From assembly GCA_016213885.1 (NCBI GenBank), contig JACQZM010000338.1:4003-41623 (forward strand): 37,621 nucleotides of DNA, in the 5' to 3' direction. Origin of the DNA: Candidatus Rifleibacteriota bacterium. Lineage in GTDB: Bacteria; Muiribacteriota; UBA6191; JACPRK01; JACQZM01. Shown here piece by piece: positions 1-8,203 of the stretch; position 1 is the stretch's first letter, and every line of letters begins with the position of its first letter. The position numbers and the translations under genes are program-made. The notes under the pieces were generated by a model. That model was not told the DNA's origin. It ran no database searches and saw nothing but the letters and a program-made list of their open reading frames with translations.

Positions 1-96
1 ACCCGAGGCGAACGCGAGCCCCACCAGACCCAGGAACGCCAGCGGAGACAGACCGACGCGCTGGACCGCCCGCTCCAGGGGGTGATCGGTGCTCAC
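1..96 (-). CDS. N-terminal 32 residues of a membrane protein (runs off the window)
   Basis: A GTG start at 94-96 overlaps the TGA of the upstream gene (93-95) as GTGA, which indicates translational coupling. The 32 visible codons read as a short polar start (MSTDHPLERAVQRVG) followed by a hydrophobic stretch (LSPLAFLGLVGLAFASG), consistent with a first transmembrane segment or signal anchor. The frame is open to the window edge. It is the third gene of the minus-strand operon that begins at 3380. No function can be assigned from this fragment. Confidence 0.6.
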   Translation of the reverse strand, partial: MSTDHPLERAVQRVGLSPLAFLGLVGLAFASG

Positions 97-2234
97 GGCC
101 CCTCCTCGCCGCCGGACGGCATCCCGGCGAAGTACTCCTGGAAGCTGCCGTGGATCGAGCAGCGCACCACGGCCCCGCCGGACCGGACCGCCTCCGCCTT
201 GAGCACGCCGCTGGCGGGGCAGGCGAGCTTCTGCCCGCCGGGGAGCAGCGTATCGGTGGTGATCTCACCGGCCTGGACGCCGGCCGTCCCCTTGCCGTTC
301 AGGTAGTCCCGCTGGGCCGCGAAGCACAGCCGCCTCTTCTGGTCGGAGTTCAGCACGCCGTTGAGAACGCTGCGGGAGGCCAGCGCCTCCTCCTCCGGGG
401 TGGGCGACGGCGAGCCCGGGAGCACCAGCCGGTCCGGGAAGATGCCGCGGTGGACGCTGCACTCGACCCACTCCTGCCTCAGCAGAGTGTAGCGGCCTCC
501 GGACGGGCACCCGTTGAGCCGGACCGAGGAGAAGTACTTCGCCAGGGAGGGCCACACCATCTTCTTGGCCGTGTCGGCCATGATCTCGGCGGTCCTGGCG
601 TCCCACTCGGCCTCCTTCCGGCGGGCCGCCTCGATCTGGTTCGGCTTGAGCTGGGCTCGCCTCGCCTCCAGCTTCCTCCGCTTGCTCTTGATGACCGTCA
701 GCTCCGGATGGCTCGACGGGTAGCCATGGCAGAAGCCGACGATCTCGTCCCTCAGCTCGCCCAGGTACCTGAAGCAGATTCCGGAGGGGCACTCGTCGTC
801 CTTGCACAGCGGGTAGTCTCCGAACCGGATCCCGTTGGCCACGGCGTCCAGGAGCTCCCGCGCGTGGTCCTTGGTGGCATAGAACTCCTTCAGCCGGGTG
901 AACATCATGGGCTCGGCCTTGTAGTCGGCCTCCAGGACCTTGTTCGCGAAGACCTTGGCGTTCTCGACGTCGCCCAGCGCCTGGCTCGCCGCCGCCATCA
1001 TGAAGAGCCACTTGGCGTTCCCCGGGCATCGGGTGAGCCACGGGGTCAGGGAGTCTTTCATCCCCTGGAAGTCCTTGCGATCGTAGAGGATGTCGGCGAC
1101 GGCCGCCGCGGCGAACGGGTGGTTCGGGTACACCTTGAGATGGGCGGTCAGGGCCGGGAGCGCCTGGTCGGTCTGGCCGGCCAGGTGCTCCCGGAGCGCC
1201 CGGTCCACCGGATCCATGTAGCGGACGAGCCGGGCGGCCAGGGGAAACGGGTCTTTCAGGGTCAGGTGGACGCTGCAGCGCCAGGGCGCGGGCGGTTTGG
1301 ACCCGTAGACGCCGCCGGCCGGGCAGAACACGGTCGGCGCCGCCCCGGCCGTCGTGCTGGCCGACGGACCCTGCGACCCGGTGGCCGTGCCGGGCTGGGC
1401 CCTCTTCTCGTCCAGCGCCTGCAGGTTGTCCCGGCACGACTTGAACGGCCCGTGGGCCCGGGCCAGCTCCAGGAAGAACTTCACCGGCCGTCCCTGGCAG
1501 AGCGCCTTGAGACCGTTGAGCTTGCCTTCGTCGTAGGCCCGGCGCAGGTCCGCCACGTCCCACCCCATGACCAGACGTTCCAGGTCCTCCGCGCTCTCGA
1601 TGGTCAGAAGCTCCATCACGCCGGAGAGGTTGAACAGCTGCAGCAAGAACGAGCGCCTCACCTCGTCTTTCACATAGACCAGCTTGTCCACCGATTCGGC
1701 CAGGCCGAGGATGTCCTCCGTGTGGGGCTGCGACCAGGTGTCCACCTGTCGCTTCAGGTCCTGGTTCTCCTTGGGGGGAAGCTCCGTGGACGACTGGAGG
1801 AACTCCAGGACCTGGAGCTTCAGGGAGGCCACGACAGGTTTCGGAGTGGGCTTCGGTCTGGGCTTCGCCGTCGGCGACGCTCTTGGCGTCGGCGCCACCG
1901 TCGGGCCCGGCGACGGCGTGGGCGACGGCCTGGGTCTGAAGCGCTCCCGGGGCGGCCTGGACGGGCCGGCCAGCAGGTTGAACCCCAGGTTCTCCTGCTC
2001 CACCTTGAGCAGCGCCTCGAAGATCCGGTCGAAGAACCGGTACTTCCTCAGCTGCTCGATGGCGGACTCCATGCGCTGCTGGAACCGTTCCACCGTGGCG
2101 GGCAGCCCCTCCTTGAACGAGTAGCGGACGAACCAGCCGGAGCCGAACGAGAGGGTCGCAAGGAACGCTCCCAGGATGCAGAACGCCAGGACCCTGACCA
2201 GGGCCGGCGCCGACAGCGTGAGAGAGGTTTGCAC
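93..2234 (-). CDS. Membrane-anchored helical protein with three CPxGG...CSxH motifs
   Basis: The protein has 713 residues and starts at GTG 2234, three bases after the previous stop. One hydrophobic segment near residues 11-36 would anchor it in the inner membrane. A Pro-rich, Thr/Ser-rich linker follows at 91-133, then a mainly helical body with a TPR-like part around 345-465. The striking feature is a repeated Cys motif: C304PAGG...CSVH323, C576PSGG...CSVH595 and C672PASG...CSIH695, plus a Cys cluster at 477-487 (CKDDECPSGIC). Single copies of CPxGG(x)nCSxHG are known from the C-terminal part of many prepilins; three in one non-pilin protein is unusual. Metal binding or disulfide formation is inference. 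Its partners are the GAF-like membrane protein upstream and another membrane protein downstream. The role is unknown; envelope or pilus assembly is plausible. Confidence 0.8.
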   Translation of the reverse strand: MQTSLTLSAPALVRVLAFCILGAFLATLSFGSGWFVRYSFKEGLPATVERFQQRMESAIEQLRKYRFFDRIFEALLKVEQENLGFNLLAGPSRPPRERFRPRPSPTPSPGPTVAPTPRASPTAKPRPKPTPKPVVASLKLQVLEFLQSSTELPPKENQDLKRQVDTWSQPHTEDILGLAESVDKLVYVKDEVRRSFLLQLFNLSGVMELLTIESAEDLERLVMGWDVADLRRAYDEGKLNGLKALCQGRPVKFFLELARAHGPFKSCRDNLQALDEKRAQPGTATGSQGPSASTTAGAAPTVFCPAGGVYGSKPPAPWRCSVHLTLKDPFPLAARLVRYMDPVDRALREHLAGQTDQALPALTAHLKVYPNHPFAAAAVADILYDRKDFQGMKDSLTPWLTRCPGNAKWLFMMAAASQALGDVENAKVFANKVLEADYKAEPMMFTRLKEFYATKDHARELLDAVANGIRFGDYPLCKDDECPSGICFRYLGELRDEIVGFCHGYPSSHPELTVIKSKRRKLEARRAQLKPNQIEAARRKEAEWDARTAEIMADTAKKMVWPSLAKYFSSVRLNGCPSGGRYTLLRQEWVECSVHRGIFPDRLVLPGSPSPTPEEEALASRSVLNGVLNSDQKRRLCFAAQRDYLNGKGTAGVQAGEITTDTLLPGGQKLACPASGVLKAEAVRSGGAVVRCSIHGSFQEYFAGMPSGGEEGP

Positions 2235-2237
2235 CGG

Positions 2238-3380
2238 CTACCCCTGCTGAAACAGACCGGTTCGTCCGAACGTGTCCTCCGCCAGAGCGACGATGAGCCC
2301 CAGGACCTTCTTGTCGTCGCTCGAATAGGTCTTGCGGTTCGAGGAGGTCACCCTGAGCAAGAGGTGCACCTGGCTACCGGCTCCCAGGGTGGCCATGGGC
2401 AGGAGCGGCTGGGGTAGCGACTCGCCGAACTGGTTCTCCAGGGCGGTCCGCTCGCTGGCCTCGAACACGACGAACCGCCTCTGCTTCAGAAACCAGGTGA
2501 GGAAGTCGTCCTGGGTGGTATCGATGGTGGTGCCGTCCGCCACGGTGGGGGGGCCGATGTTCTTCAGGAGCGAGAGCACGGTGCCCCCGTCGGTGACCCT
2601 CCAGAGCTGACCGCCGTTCACTCCGAGAGCCCCGAGAAGCGCGCCCTGGAACGACTGGACCGCCATCTCTTTCTGCTGGGATGTCCTCAGGTTCGCCAGG
2701 TGGAAGACGATGGAGCTGTCGTTGCCGCGACCCGGATCGGTCTGCATCCCCCCGCCGCGACCGGGACGGGGGCCCACCATGGAGCCGGCGGCGGGGGCGG
2801 TCGCCGTGGGGTCCCGGCCCTCTTGCTTCACCAGGCGCTGCAGCGTCACCGACTGCTCGGCGATGCGGCGCATCAACCCAGCGTGGCTGAGCCCGAGGAC
2901 GATGCCCAGGAAGACCATGGTGAAGACGAAGTAGAGCGTCGGCTGGAACTCCGTCAGGGCCAGGCCGTAGATCGTCAGGGCGAAGACCACCAGCACCGCC
3001 GCGGAGATGATCGACTCGGCCACGCTGTACCGGGAGAGGTAGACCATGGCGCCCAGGTAGGCGATCCAGAACACGAACGGGAGCGGCACGTCGATCGCCT
3101 TGAGGAGGCCTGCCACCACGAACAGCGCTCCCAGCAGCATGATGAGCGGAAACCAGGCGGACTCGAGGAACCCGGTGGCCATCGGGGCGGCTCCGCCCAG
3201 ACCGCCGGCCCATTTGACGAGACCCGGGGGGAGCCACCAGAGGGTGGCTGCGCGCTGCTCCCGTCGCAGGGCGTCCTGGAGGGGGTCGCCGGGGGGAGCG
3301 GCCTGGGCGGCCGTGGTGGCGGCCGGCGGCGCCTCGTCGATTTCCGGTTCGTGGGTGGACATGGGCTGATGGCCTGCCAT
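2238..3380 (-). CDS. Polytopic membrane protein with a C-terminal GAF-like domain
   Basis: The protein has 380 residues. A low-complexity Ala/Pro N-terminus (1-45) precedes about five hydrophobic helices between residues 60 and 165, for example FPLIMLLGALFVVAGLL and FVFWIAYLGAMVYL. A linker at 165-220 leads to a cytoplasmic domain (about 222-375). Its pattern (LANLRTSQQKEMAVQ, LLGALGVNGGQLWRV, KKVLGLIVALAEDTF) is GAF-like, suggesting sensing of a small ligand or a scaffolding role; this is inference from the fold pattern only. It is first in a three-gene minus operon, with three bases between its stop and the next start. The promoter at 3402-3430 leaves a short leader of about 15 nt. No strong ribosome-binding site is seen for ATG 3380, and ATG 3362 is an alternative start. 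Confidence 0.75.
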   Translation of the reverse strand: MAGHQPMSTHEPEIDEAPPAATTAAQAAPPGDPLQDALRREQRAATLWWLPPGLVKWAGGLGGAAPMATGFLESAWFPLIMLLGALFVVAGLLKAIDVPLPFVFWIAYLGAMVYLSRYSVAESIISAAVLVVFALTIYGLALTEFQPTLYFVFTMVFLGIVLGLSHAGLMRRIAEQSVTLQRLVKQEGRDPTATAPAAGSMVGPRPGRGGGMQTDPGRGNDSSIVFHLANLRTSQQKEMAVQSFQGALLGALGVNGGQLWRVTDGGTVLSLLKNIGPPTVADGTTIDTTQDDFLTWFLKQRRFVVFEASERTALENQFGESLPQPLLPMATLGAGSQVHLLLRVTSSNRKTYSSDDKKVLGLIVALAEDTFGRTGLFQQG

Positions 3381-3401
3381 GGGGCTTCCGGAGCCACCGC
3401 C

Positions 3402-3430
3402 AGTGTACTCCAGACGATGGGCAAAGTCCA
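3402..3430 (-). promoter_or_regulatory. Candidate sigma-70 promoter of the 3380-to-1 operon
   Basis: On the minus strand there is TGGACT (3425-3430), a 17-nt spacer and TACACT (3402-3407). Transcription would begin near 3395. It is divergent from the infC promoter, only about 25 bases away. Confidence 0.5.
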
Positions 3431-3454
3431 GATCCGGCGCCGTGCAATTGCGCC

Positions 3455-3484
3455 TTGACAGGCCGCTTCCGGCCCTGCTAGAGT
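3455..3484 (+). promoter_or_regulatory. infC operon promoter with extended -10
   Basis: A perfect TTGACA (3455-3460) is followed by an 18-nt spacer and TAGAGT (3479-3484). TGC directly precedes the -10 box (extended -10). Transcription would begin near 3491, giving infC a leader of about 260 nt. Confidence 0.75.
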
Positions 3485-3490
3485 CTTCCT

Positions 3491-3703
3491 GTCAAAGCAG
3501 GGGTTGTTGCCCCTCACCTCGAGGCTTGGCCGAAGAGGTCTGTGCGCTCGCGGGTGCGCCACCCTCCGGGATGGCGATCGACGTGCCGCGGGCGATCTTC
3601 CGGGGAAGACGCTGGTCTTCCAGCGGAAGAGGCCGGCGTATTTCACCGGCTCCATCGGCAGACCTCGCGGTGAGGGCAGCTCCCCCGCGAGGTCTTCTTT
3701 TTT
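3491..3703 (+). promoter_or_regulatory. Structured infC leader with antiterminator/terminator choice (candidate L20-type leader)
   Basis: The leader carries a complete terminator at its end. An upstream two-part segment could pair with the terminator's 5' arm: CCCTCACC (3511-3518) is the exact complement of GGTGAGGG (3669-3676), and GAGGTCT (3535-3541) is the exact complement of AGACCTC (3660-3666). The order is correctly antiparallel, so both helices can form together as one long-range antiterminator. A small hairpin (AGGGG 3499-3503 with CCCCT 3510-3514) could in turn block the first segment. A further strong hairpin lies between them (GGAAGAC 3604-3610 with GTCTTCC 3615-3621, extended by CTTCC 3597-3601 with GGAAG 3625-3629). 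In Bacillus subtilis, ribosomal protein L20 controls infC-rpmI-rplT by such attenuation. That the same ligand acts here is inference. Confidence 0.7.
3660..3703 (+). terminator. Intrinsic terminator (attenuator) upstream of infC
   Basis: A perfect 11-bp stem (3660-3670 with 3685-3695) has a 14-nt loop that can add a GGG/CCC pairing. It is followed by TCTTTTTT, with six uninterrupted T at 3698-3703. It lies about 47 bases before the infC start and downstream of the infC promoter, so it acts inside the leader and not at the end of a gene. Confidence 0.88.
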
Positions 3704-3750
3704 CCGATCCCGGTGGCGGTCGGATGGGTTCCATGTGAAGGAGGCTCACT

Positions 3751-4461
<711 letters not shown>

Positions 4462-4477
4462 GCCGATCGCCCCGGAC

Positions 4478-4632
4478 CCGGTCGAGGCGGCGCTTCGACC
4501 GGCACCCTCCGGGTCGCACGCAATCTCGAGCCCTCCTCGGGAGGGCCAGCTAGAAGTCGGGGGGAACGCCGTCTGCAGATGTTGCAGTCGGCTCTCGGTG
4601 CCTCCCGGGTCGTTTCATCGAGATCCGGGAGG
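4478..4632 (+). promoter_or_regulatory. Three hairpins in the infC-rpmI spacer
   Basis: CCGGTCGA (4478-4485) pairs with TCGACCGG (4495-4502). GCCCTCC (4530-4536) pairs with GGAGGGC (4540-4546) around a TCG loop. CCTCCCGG (4601-4608) pairs with CCGGGAGG (4625-4632), ending four bases before the rpmI ribosome-binding site AAGGAGG (4636-4642). None has a T-tract, so they are not intrinsic terminators. In Escherichia coli L20 represses rpmI translation through structures in this same spacer; a similar role here is inference. Confidence 0.55.
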
Positions 4633-4649
4633 GTTAAGGAGGAACTCCA

Positions 4650-4844
4650 ATGCCCAAGCTCAAGTCGCACAGCGGGGCCAAGAAGCGATTCCGCCTGAAG
4701 AAGAGCGGGATCATCAAACGGAACAAGGCCTACCTTCGCCATATCCTGTCCACGAAGAGGAACAAGAGGAAGCGCGGCCTCGGCACGGCCACGTACGTCT
4801 TCAAGGGAGAAGCGCGAACGATCAAGAGGATGCTCGGTCACTAG
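4650..4844 (+). CDS. rpmI: 50S ribosomal protein L35
   Basis: The protein has 64 residues, the usual family length, and begins MPKLKSHSGAKKRF, the diagnostic L35 start. It is strongly basic (RNKRKRG motif) and ends KRMLGH. It binds 23S rRNA in the large subunit. The start is fixed by AAGGAGG at 4636-4642, 7 nt upstream. It sits between infC and rplT, the conserved order, and is 22 bases from rplT. Confidence 0.97.
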   Translation: MPKLKSHSGAKKRFRLKKSGIIKRNKAYLRHILSTKRNKRKRGLGTATYVFKGEARTIKRMLGH

Positions 4845-4866
4845 AACGAGTCAGAGGTGAATCGAC

Positions 4867-5223
4867 ATGAGAGTCGTAGCAGGACCACACACGCGAAGGC
4901 GCCACAAGAAAGTACTGAAACTGGCCAAGGGGTTCACTTCCCGTCGCAAGAGCTGCATCAGGTTCGCCACCGAGCAGGTGATGCGGAAGCTGAAGCACGT
5001 CTACAAGCACCGCAAGAACCACAAAGGCGACATGAGGGGCTTGTGGATCATCCGCATCAATGCCGCGGTGCGGCAGATCGACGCTGACTACTCCTACTCC
5101 CGGTTCATGAACGGGCTGAAGAAGGCATCCATCAACCTGAACCGCAAGGCGCTGGCCGATCTGGCCGCGACGAACGTGCAGGAGTTCGCCAAGCTGGTCG
5201 AGATCGCCAAGCAGCACCCCTAG
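4867..5223 (+). CDS. rplT: 50S ribosomal protein L20
   Basis: The protein has 118 residues, the typical length. The N-terminal basic extension (MRVVAGPHTRRRHKKVLKLA) and the globular part (RDIR-like block WIIRINAAVRQ, YSRFMNGLKKA, NRKALADLA) match L20. It is essential for early 50S assembly and, in several bacteria, is the autogenous repressor of its own operon. That makes it the likely ligand of the leader at 3491-3703. The ribosome-binding site is modest (GAGGTG about 9 nt upstream), consistent with translational coupling to rpmI. A terminator hairpin follows at 5256. Confidence 0.97.
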   Translation: MRVVAGPHTRRRHKKVLKLAKGFTSRRKSCIRFATEQVMRKLKHVYKHRKNHKGDMRGLWIIRINAAVRQIDADYSYSRFMNGLKKASINLNRKALADLAATNVQEFAKLVEIAKQHP

Positions 5224-5255
5224 GGAGCGAGGCTCCTTCGGGCCGATGACGACGT

Positions 5256-5286
5256 GAACCCCCGGCCGCTCCGGGGGTTCTCGTTT
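5256..5286 (+). terminator. Terminator hairpin of the infC-rpmI-rplT operon
   Basis: A perfect 10-bp stem (5256-5265 with 5271-5280) with a 5-nt loop lies 32 bases after the rplT stop. It is followed only by TCGTTT, a weak U-tract, but the stem is very GC-rich. It also separates rplT from the convergent gene ending at 5395. Confidence 0.75.
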
Positions 5287-5394
5287 GGGGCGCCGAGTCT
5301 GCCGTGCACCAGACCCGCGCAAGCGCTCCCGTCCAGAAGGTGAGGGCCAAGGCTGGCGTGGAGGGCGTCGAGGGTTCCCCCCCGTACCGGATCG

Positions 5395-7578
5395 TCAAGG
5401 CGTCCGGCGACCGAGACGCCTCGCCGCGGGGGCGAGCCGGGCGATCTCATGCAACCGCTGCAGGAACTCGCCCCGCCTGTGACGATGGTTGTATCGGAAC
5501 AGGGTGTCGACGAGCCCGAGGTGGATGCGGCCCCGCTGTCGCGCGTACTCGAAGCAGAGCCATCGGTAGTACTTCTCGACGTTCTTCATGTTCTGAGGGA
5601 AGACGACTCGTATCAGTGCGTCCAGATGTTCATCAGAACGCTCGTCGAAGAGCCGCGACAGGTCCGGCGCCGGCCCTCCGGGCACCGGTTCGTAGCGCTG
5701 CATGCAGACATAGGCTCGAGGCAGCGAGCGCAGGAACTGCAGGCGCTCCAGATCCTCGCGAAGCGACGTGTCGTACCCGTACATGGCCACGAACTCCGCC
5801 TGGTCCTCGCTCCTGACCTTCAGAAGGGAGTAGCGCCTCCTGAGTCTGTCGAGACCGCGGCAGTCGTTCAGGCTGAACTGGTACACCCTCCGGTGGAATG
5901 TCGCGCCCGCGCAGTCCAGACGGCGTAGCAGCTCGGCCTGCTCCGCGTCGAGCCGGCGCAGATCCAGGGTCTGATTGAAGTTGACGCTCAGCTTGCGTCG
6001 GACCATCTCCTCGAGCATCTCGGTCGCCCCGGGATGCGCGAGAAGGTTGTCGTCGAGCAAAATGAGCTTCGTACGCCTGCCCTGCATGAGCATGTCGAGG
6101 TCGGCGACCTGTCGGACACGCCCTTCTTTCCGGGGCACGACGCAGAACGGACACCGGCCCGGGCATCCCCGCGTCAGGAACCCGATGGCACGATCGCCGA
6201 GGCCCGGATAGAGCGAGTAGTCCGGCGCCAGCGCCTCGATCTGGCTGTCGAGTCGTCGCGCCAGATCGACGCCCGATCCCCCGACCACCAGGCGATCGCC
6301 GTAGCGCCGGCGGAGGTCCTCGACGCGGCGCTTCGAGGCCGGCGCGGTGAAGACGCAGCTCGCGTACACGGCAGCCGGCTCCCGGACGTCAGGCGATCCC
6401 TTCACGAGGGCGACGCGATGTCCCGAGGACTTGAAATGGCGGCTCAGCTGCATCAGCGCGACGTTGGGCAGGGTTCCATCCACCTGGACGAGCAGGATGC
6501 AGCCTCGCGGGATGGAGCGGGCAGCGGGGTCGATGACGGCGCGCTTGTAGGGCGGCGAATAGGAGGGCGTGGCCGGTGCAGGGCCCAATCGCCTGCTGGC
6601 GAGCGGCTCCGGGAACCGGGCCCGGGCAGCGCTTCCGACGGTCAGCACGAACTGGAAGCGAGGAAACAGCGCATCGAGCGCCGTGAAGAGACCCTCTAGA
6701 CGACCGGGCGGACAGAACCGGTCGGGCCGGTCGAGCAGCATGATCCCCGGCTGGTCAAAGGGGCACGGGCACTGCGGAAAGGCATCGTTGGCGTGTCGCG
6801 CAGCGTCGATGAGCACGGTCAGGGCCTTGCGTTCCCACACCTGCAGCTGGCGCCAGGCCTTCGAGAAGCAGACGGCGCGCTGGGTCCAGCGGTCCGGCGA
6901 GAGTCCACCAGGAGTGTCCCGGCCGTGACGGCCGCGGTCGCCGGAGTTCAGAACGCTGGCGATCGCCTGGCCCAGCCGCGCCAGAACCTGCTTCTGGCGA
7001 GCCGTGCCGCACCGGTGCGCCTTCAGGTTCACCCGCTCGAGGAATCGAACGGGGTGCGTCAGGCGCCCCCGGGGATCGACCAGCGACCCGATGCGACGGT
7101 AGGGATATCCGGTGTCCGAGAAGTCGAAGTCCGCCGTGGCGCGGTGCCCGGCCGCATGGCCGTAGGCGAGCACCAGGTTTCCCTGTGGCGCGGACGATCG
7201 CAGCCAGCTGTCGAGCCTTTCGCCCGGGGCATCTCCGGATCCGGGTCGCGCGGGCCGGAGCAGTCTCCAGCGCCCGTCCACAAGCTCCCAGCCTCCCCGC
7301 CGGCTGCCGTGCGGCCCCTGGTCACGCCCATCCCGGAAATAAGTGAACTCCGTTCGCAGCACGGACCCACGAGGGCCAAAACGGGCGCCCAGACGGGGCT
7401 CGAGAAGAGAGGCGATCTTCCCGGGGGCGAGACTCGCCGCGATGGCGACGAGAGCGTCCGTGCGGGCACGCCCGGCGGGCAGAACGGTCCACGGGCGCAG
7501 GCTGGCCGGGGTGCCGAACACGAGCTCGAGAGGAGGGTGCCAGGCGGCGCCATGGACAAAGATCTGGAGGAGGTGCAT
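5395..7578 (-). CDS. Degenerate SMC/ABC-type ATPase domain fused to a B12-like/radical SAM module
   Basis: The protein has 727 residues. The C-terminal half is a radical SAM enzyme. The 4Fe-4S motif is C472PGRC476PFC479, preceded by a Rossmann-like, cobalamin-binding-like domain (about 358-460, ILLVQVDGTLPNVALMQL) that lacks the DxHxxG cobalamin motif. The first 345 residues follow the layout of an SMC/ABC-type ATPase with every catalytic motif lost. The expected P-loop GxxGxGKT reads PAGRARTD (34-41). The signature region reads QLQVWERKALTVLIDAARH (244-262). Walker B reads IMLLDRPDRF, with Arg in place of the catalytic Glu (279-288). The switch His region reads VLTVGSA. The substrate is unknown; a dead ATPase acting as a dimerisation or docking platform is inference. 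It is a lone gene, convergent with rplT, with promoter 7619-7648. No ribosome-binding site is evident at ATG 7578. Confidence 0.8.
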   Translation of the reverse strand: MHLLQIFVHGAAWHPPLELVFGTPASLRPWTVLPAGRARTDALVAIAASLAPGKIASLLEPRLGARFGPRGSVLRTEFTYFRDGRDQGPHGSRRGGWELVDGRWRLLRPARPGSGDAPGERLDSWLRSSAPQGNLVLAYGHAAGHRATADFDFSDTGYPYRRIGSLVDPRGRLTHPVRFLERVNLKAHRCGTARQKQVLARLGQAIASVLNSGDRGRHGRDTPGGLSPDRWTQRAVCFSKAWRQLQVWERKALTVLIDAARHANDAFPQCPCPFDQPGIMLLDRPDRFCPPGRLEGLFTALDALFPRFQFVLTVGSAARARFPEPLASRRLGPAPATPSYSPPYKRAVIDPAARSIPRGCILLVQVDGTLPNVALMQLSRHFKSSGHRVALVKGSPDVREPAAVYASCVFTAPASKRRVEDLRRRYGDRLVVGGSGVDLARRLDSQIEALAPDYSLYPGLGDRAIGFLTRGCPGRCPFCVVPRKEGRVRQVADLDMLMQGRRTKLILLDDNLLAHPGATEMLEEMVRRKLSVNFNQTLDLRRLDAEQAELLRRLDCAGATFHRRVYQFSLNDCRGLDRLRRRYSLLKVRSEDQAEFVAMYGYDTSLREDLERLQFLRSLPRAYVCMQRYEPVPGGPAPDLSRLFDERSDEHLDALIRVVFPQNMKNVEKYYRWLCFEYARQRGRIHLGLVDTLFRYNHRHRRGEFLQRLHEIARLAPAARRLGRRTP

Positions 7579-7618
7579 GGGGCAGGTTCCGGGCGTGCTC
7601 GAACTTCCCGCCTCGGGC

Positions 7619-7648
7619 CTTATACCACGGACGAGAGGGGCAGGTCGA
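7619..7648 (-). promoter_or_regulatory. Candidate promoter of the radical SAM fusion gene
   Basis: On the minus strand there is TCGACC (7643-7648), an 18-nt spacer and TATAAG (7619-7624), preceded by TGG (extended -10). The start of transcription would be near 7612, about 34 nt before the start codon. Confidence 0.5.
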
Positions 7649-7794
7649 GCCGTGCTCGCGCCGCGTTCCTCCGCGATTCGTGAGGTGAAGCAAGCCGGTG
7701 GAGCGGCTGATGCGGGGCTGCGTAGCGGGTCAGCGCGGAGCTATTGGCTGCCGGACAAGGGGGCGCTGCAGAGACGTCGCTTCAGTTGGCGGGG

Positions 7795-8190
7795 TCATCG
7801 GCGCCTGGAAGCAGCCTTCATGCCAGTTCTGGAGGGCCGTGGTTCGTCGATGTGATCGGCGAGTTGAAGGGGGTCGGTCACCTGAGCCAGAGCCCGCTCG
7901 ATCAGAAGAGCGGCGACCTGCATGGCATTCAGGTGCATCTGTCTGGCGTTGCCGATGTCACGGGCGATCTCACGAAGGCGATTCAAGGTCTCCGGAGCAA
8001 GGGCGACCAATCGGCGCTGAGTCCAGTTGGGATCGGTCGGGCGGCCGCCCCCTGCGGGGACATGGAAGCGCTGCATGATGTCCTCGAGAAGCTCGGCGGC
8101 CCCGAAGCAACCGCCGGACGAGTGGACGCGGCCCAGCCGCTCGGCCCCAAGGGCCTTGGCGATCTTGTCCATGTTCAGACGCGAGCGCAT
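7795..8190 (-). CDS. Small conserved-type protein, second gene of an uncharacterised two-gene module
   Basis: The protein has 131 residues. The start is fixed at ATG 8190 because the stop of the upstream gene forms its ribosome-binding site (TAGGAGGT, 8 nt spacing); ATG 8172 is a weaker alternative. The visible motifs are KIAKALGAERLGRV, SSGGCFGAAEL, VPAGGGRPTDPNWTQRRLV and a helical LAPETLNRLREIARDI segment followed by MQVAALLIERAL. The GGGRxTDPxWTxRRL block and helical end resemble unannotated hypothetical proteins that I recall beside homologues of the upstream gene. That is memory and not a search. The basic RR/WTQRR segment could bind nucleic acid. A toxin-antitoxin or regulator-effector relation is inference. 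Confidence 0.7.
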   Translation of the reverse strand: MRSRLNMDKIAKALGAERLGRVHSSGGCFGAAELLEDIMQRFHVPAGGGRPTDPNWTQRRLVALAPETLNRLREIARDIGNARQMHLNAMQVAALLIERALAQVTDPLQLADHIDEPRPSRTGMKAASRRR

Positions 8191-8203
8191 GATGGCCGAC
8201 CTC

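Noticed and set aside
150..2417. Open reading frame of 755 codons on the plus strand opposite the Cys-motif gene
   Set aside because: The protein is Arg/Gly/Pro/Leu-rich and without domains, as expected for an antisense frame in GC-rich DNA. The minus-strand gene has a start, ribosome spacing and recognisable motifs.
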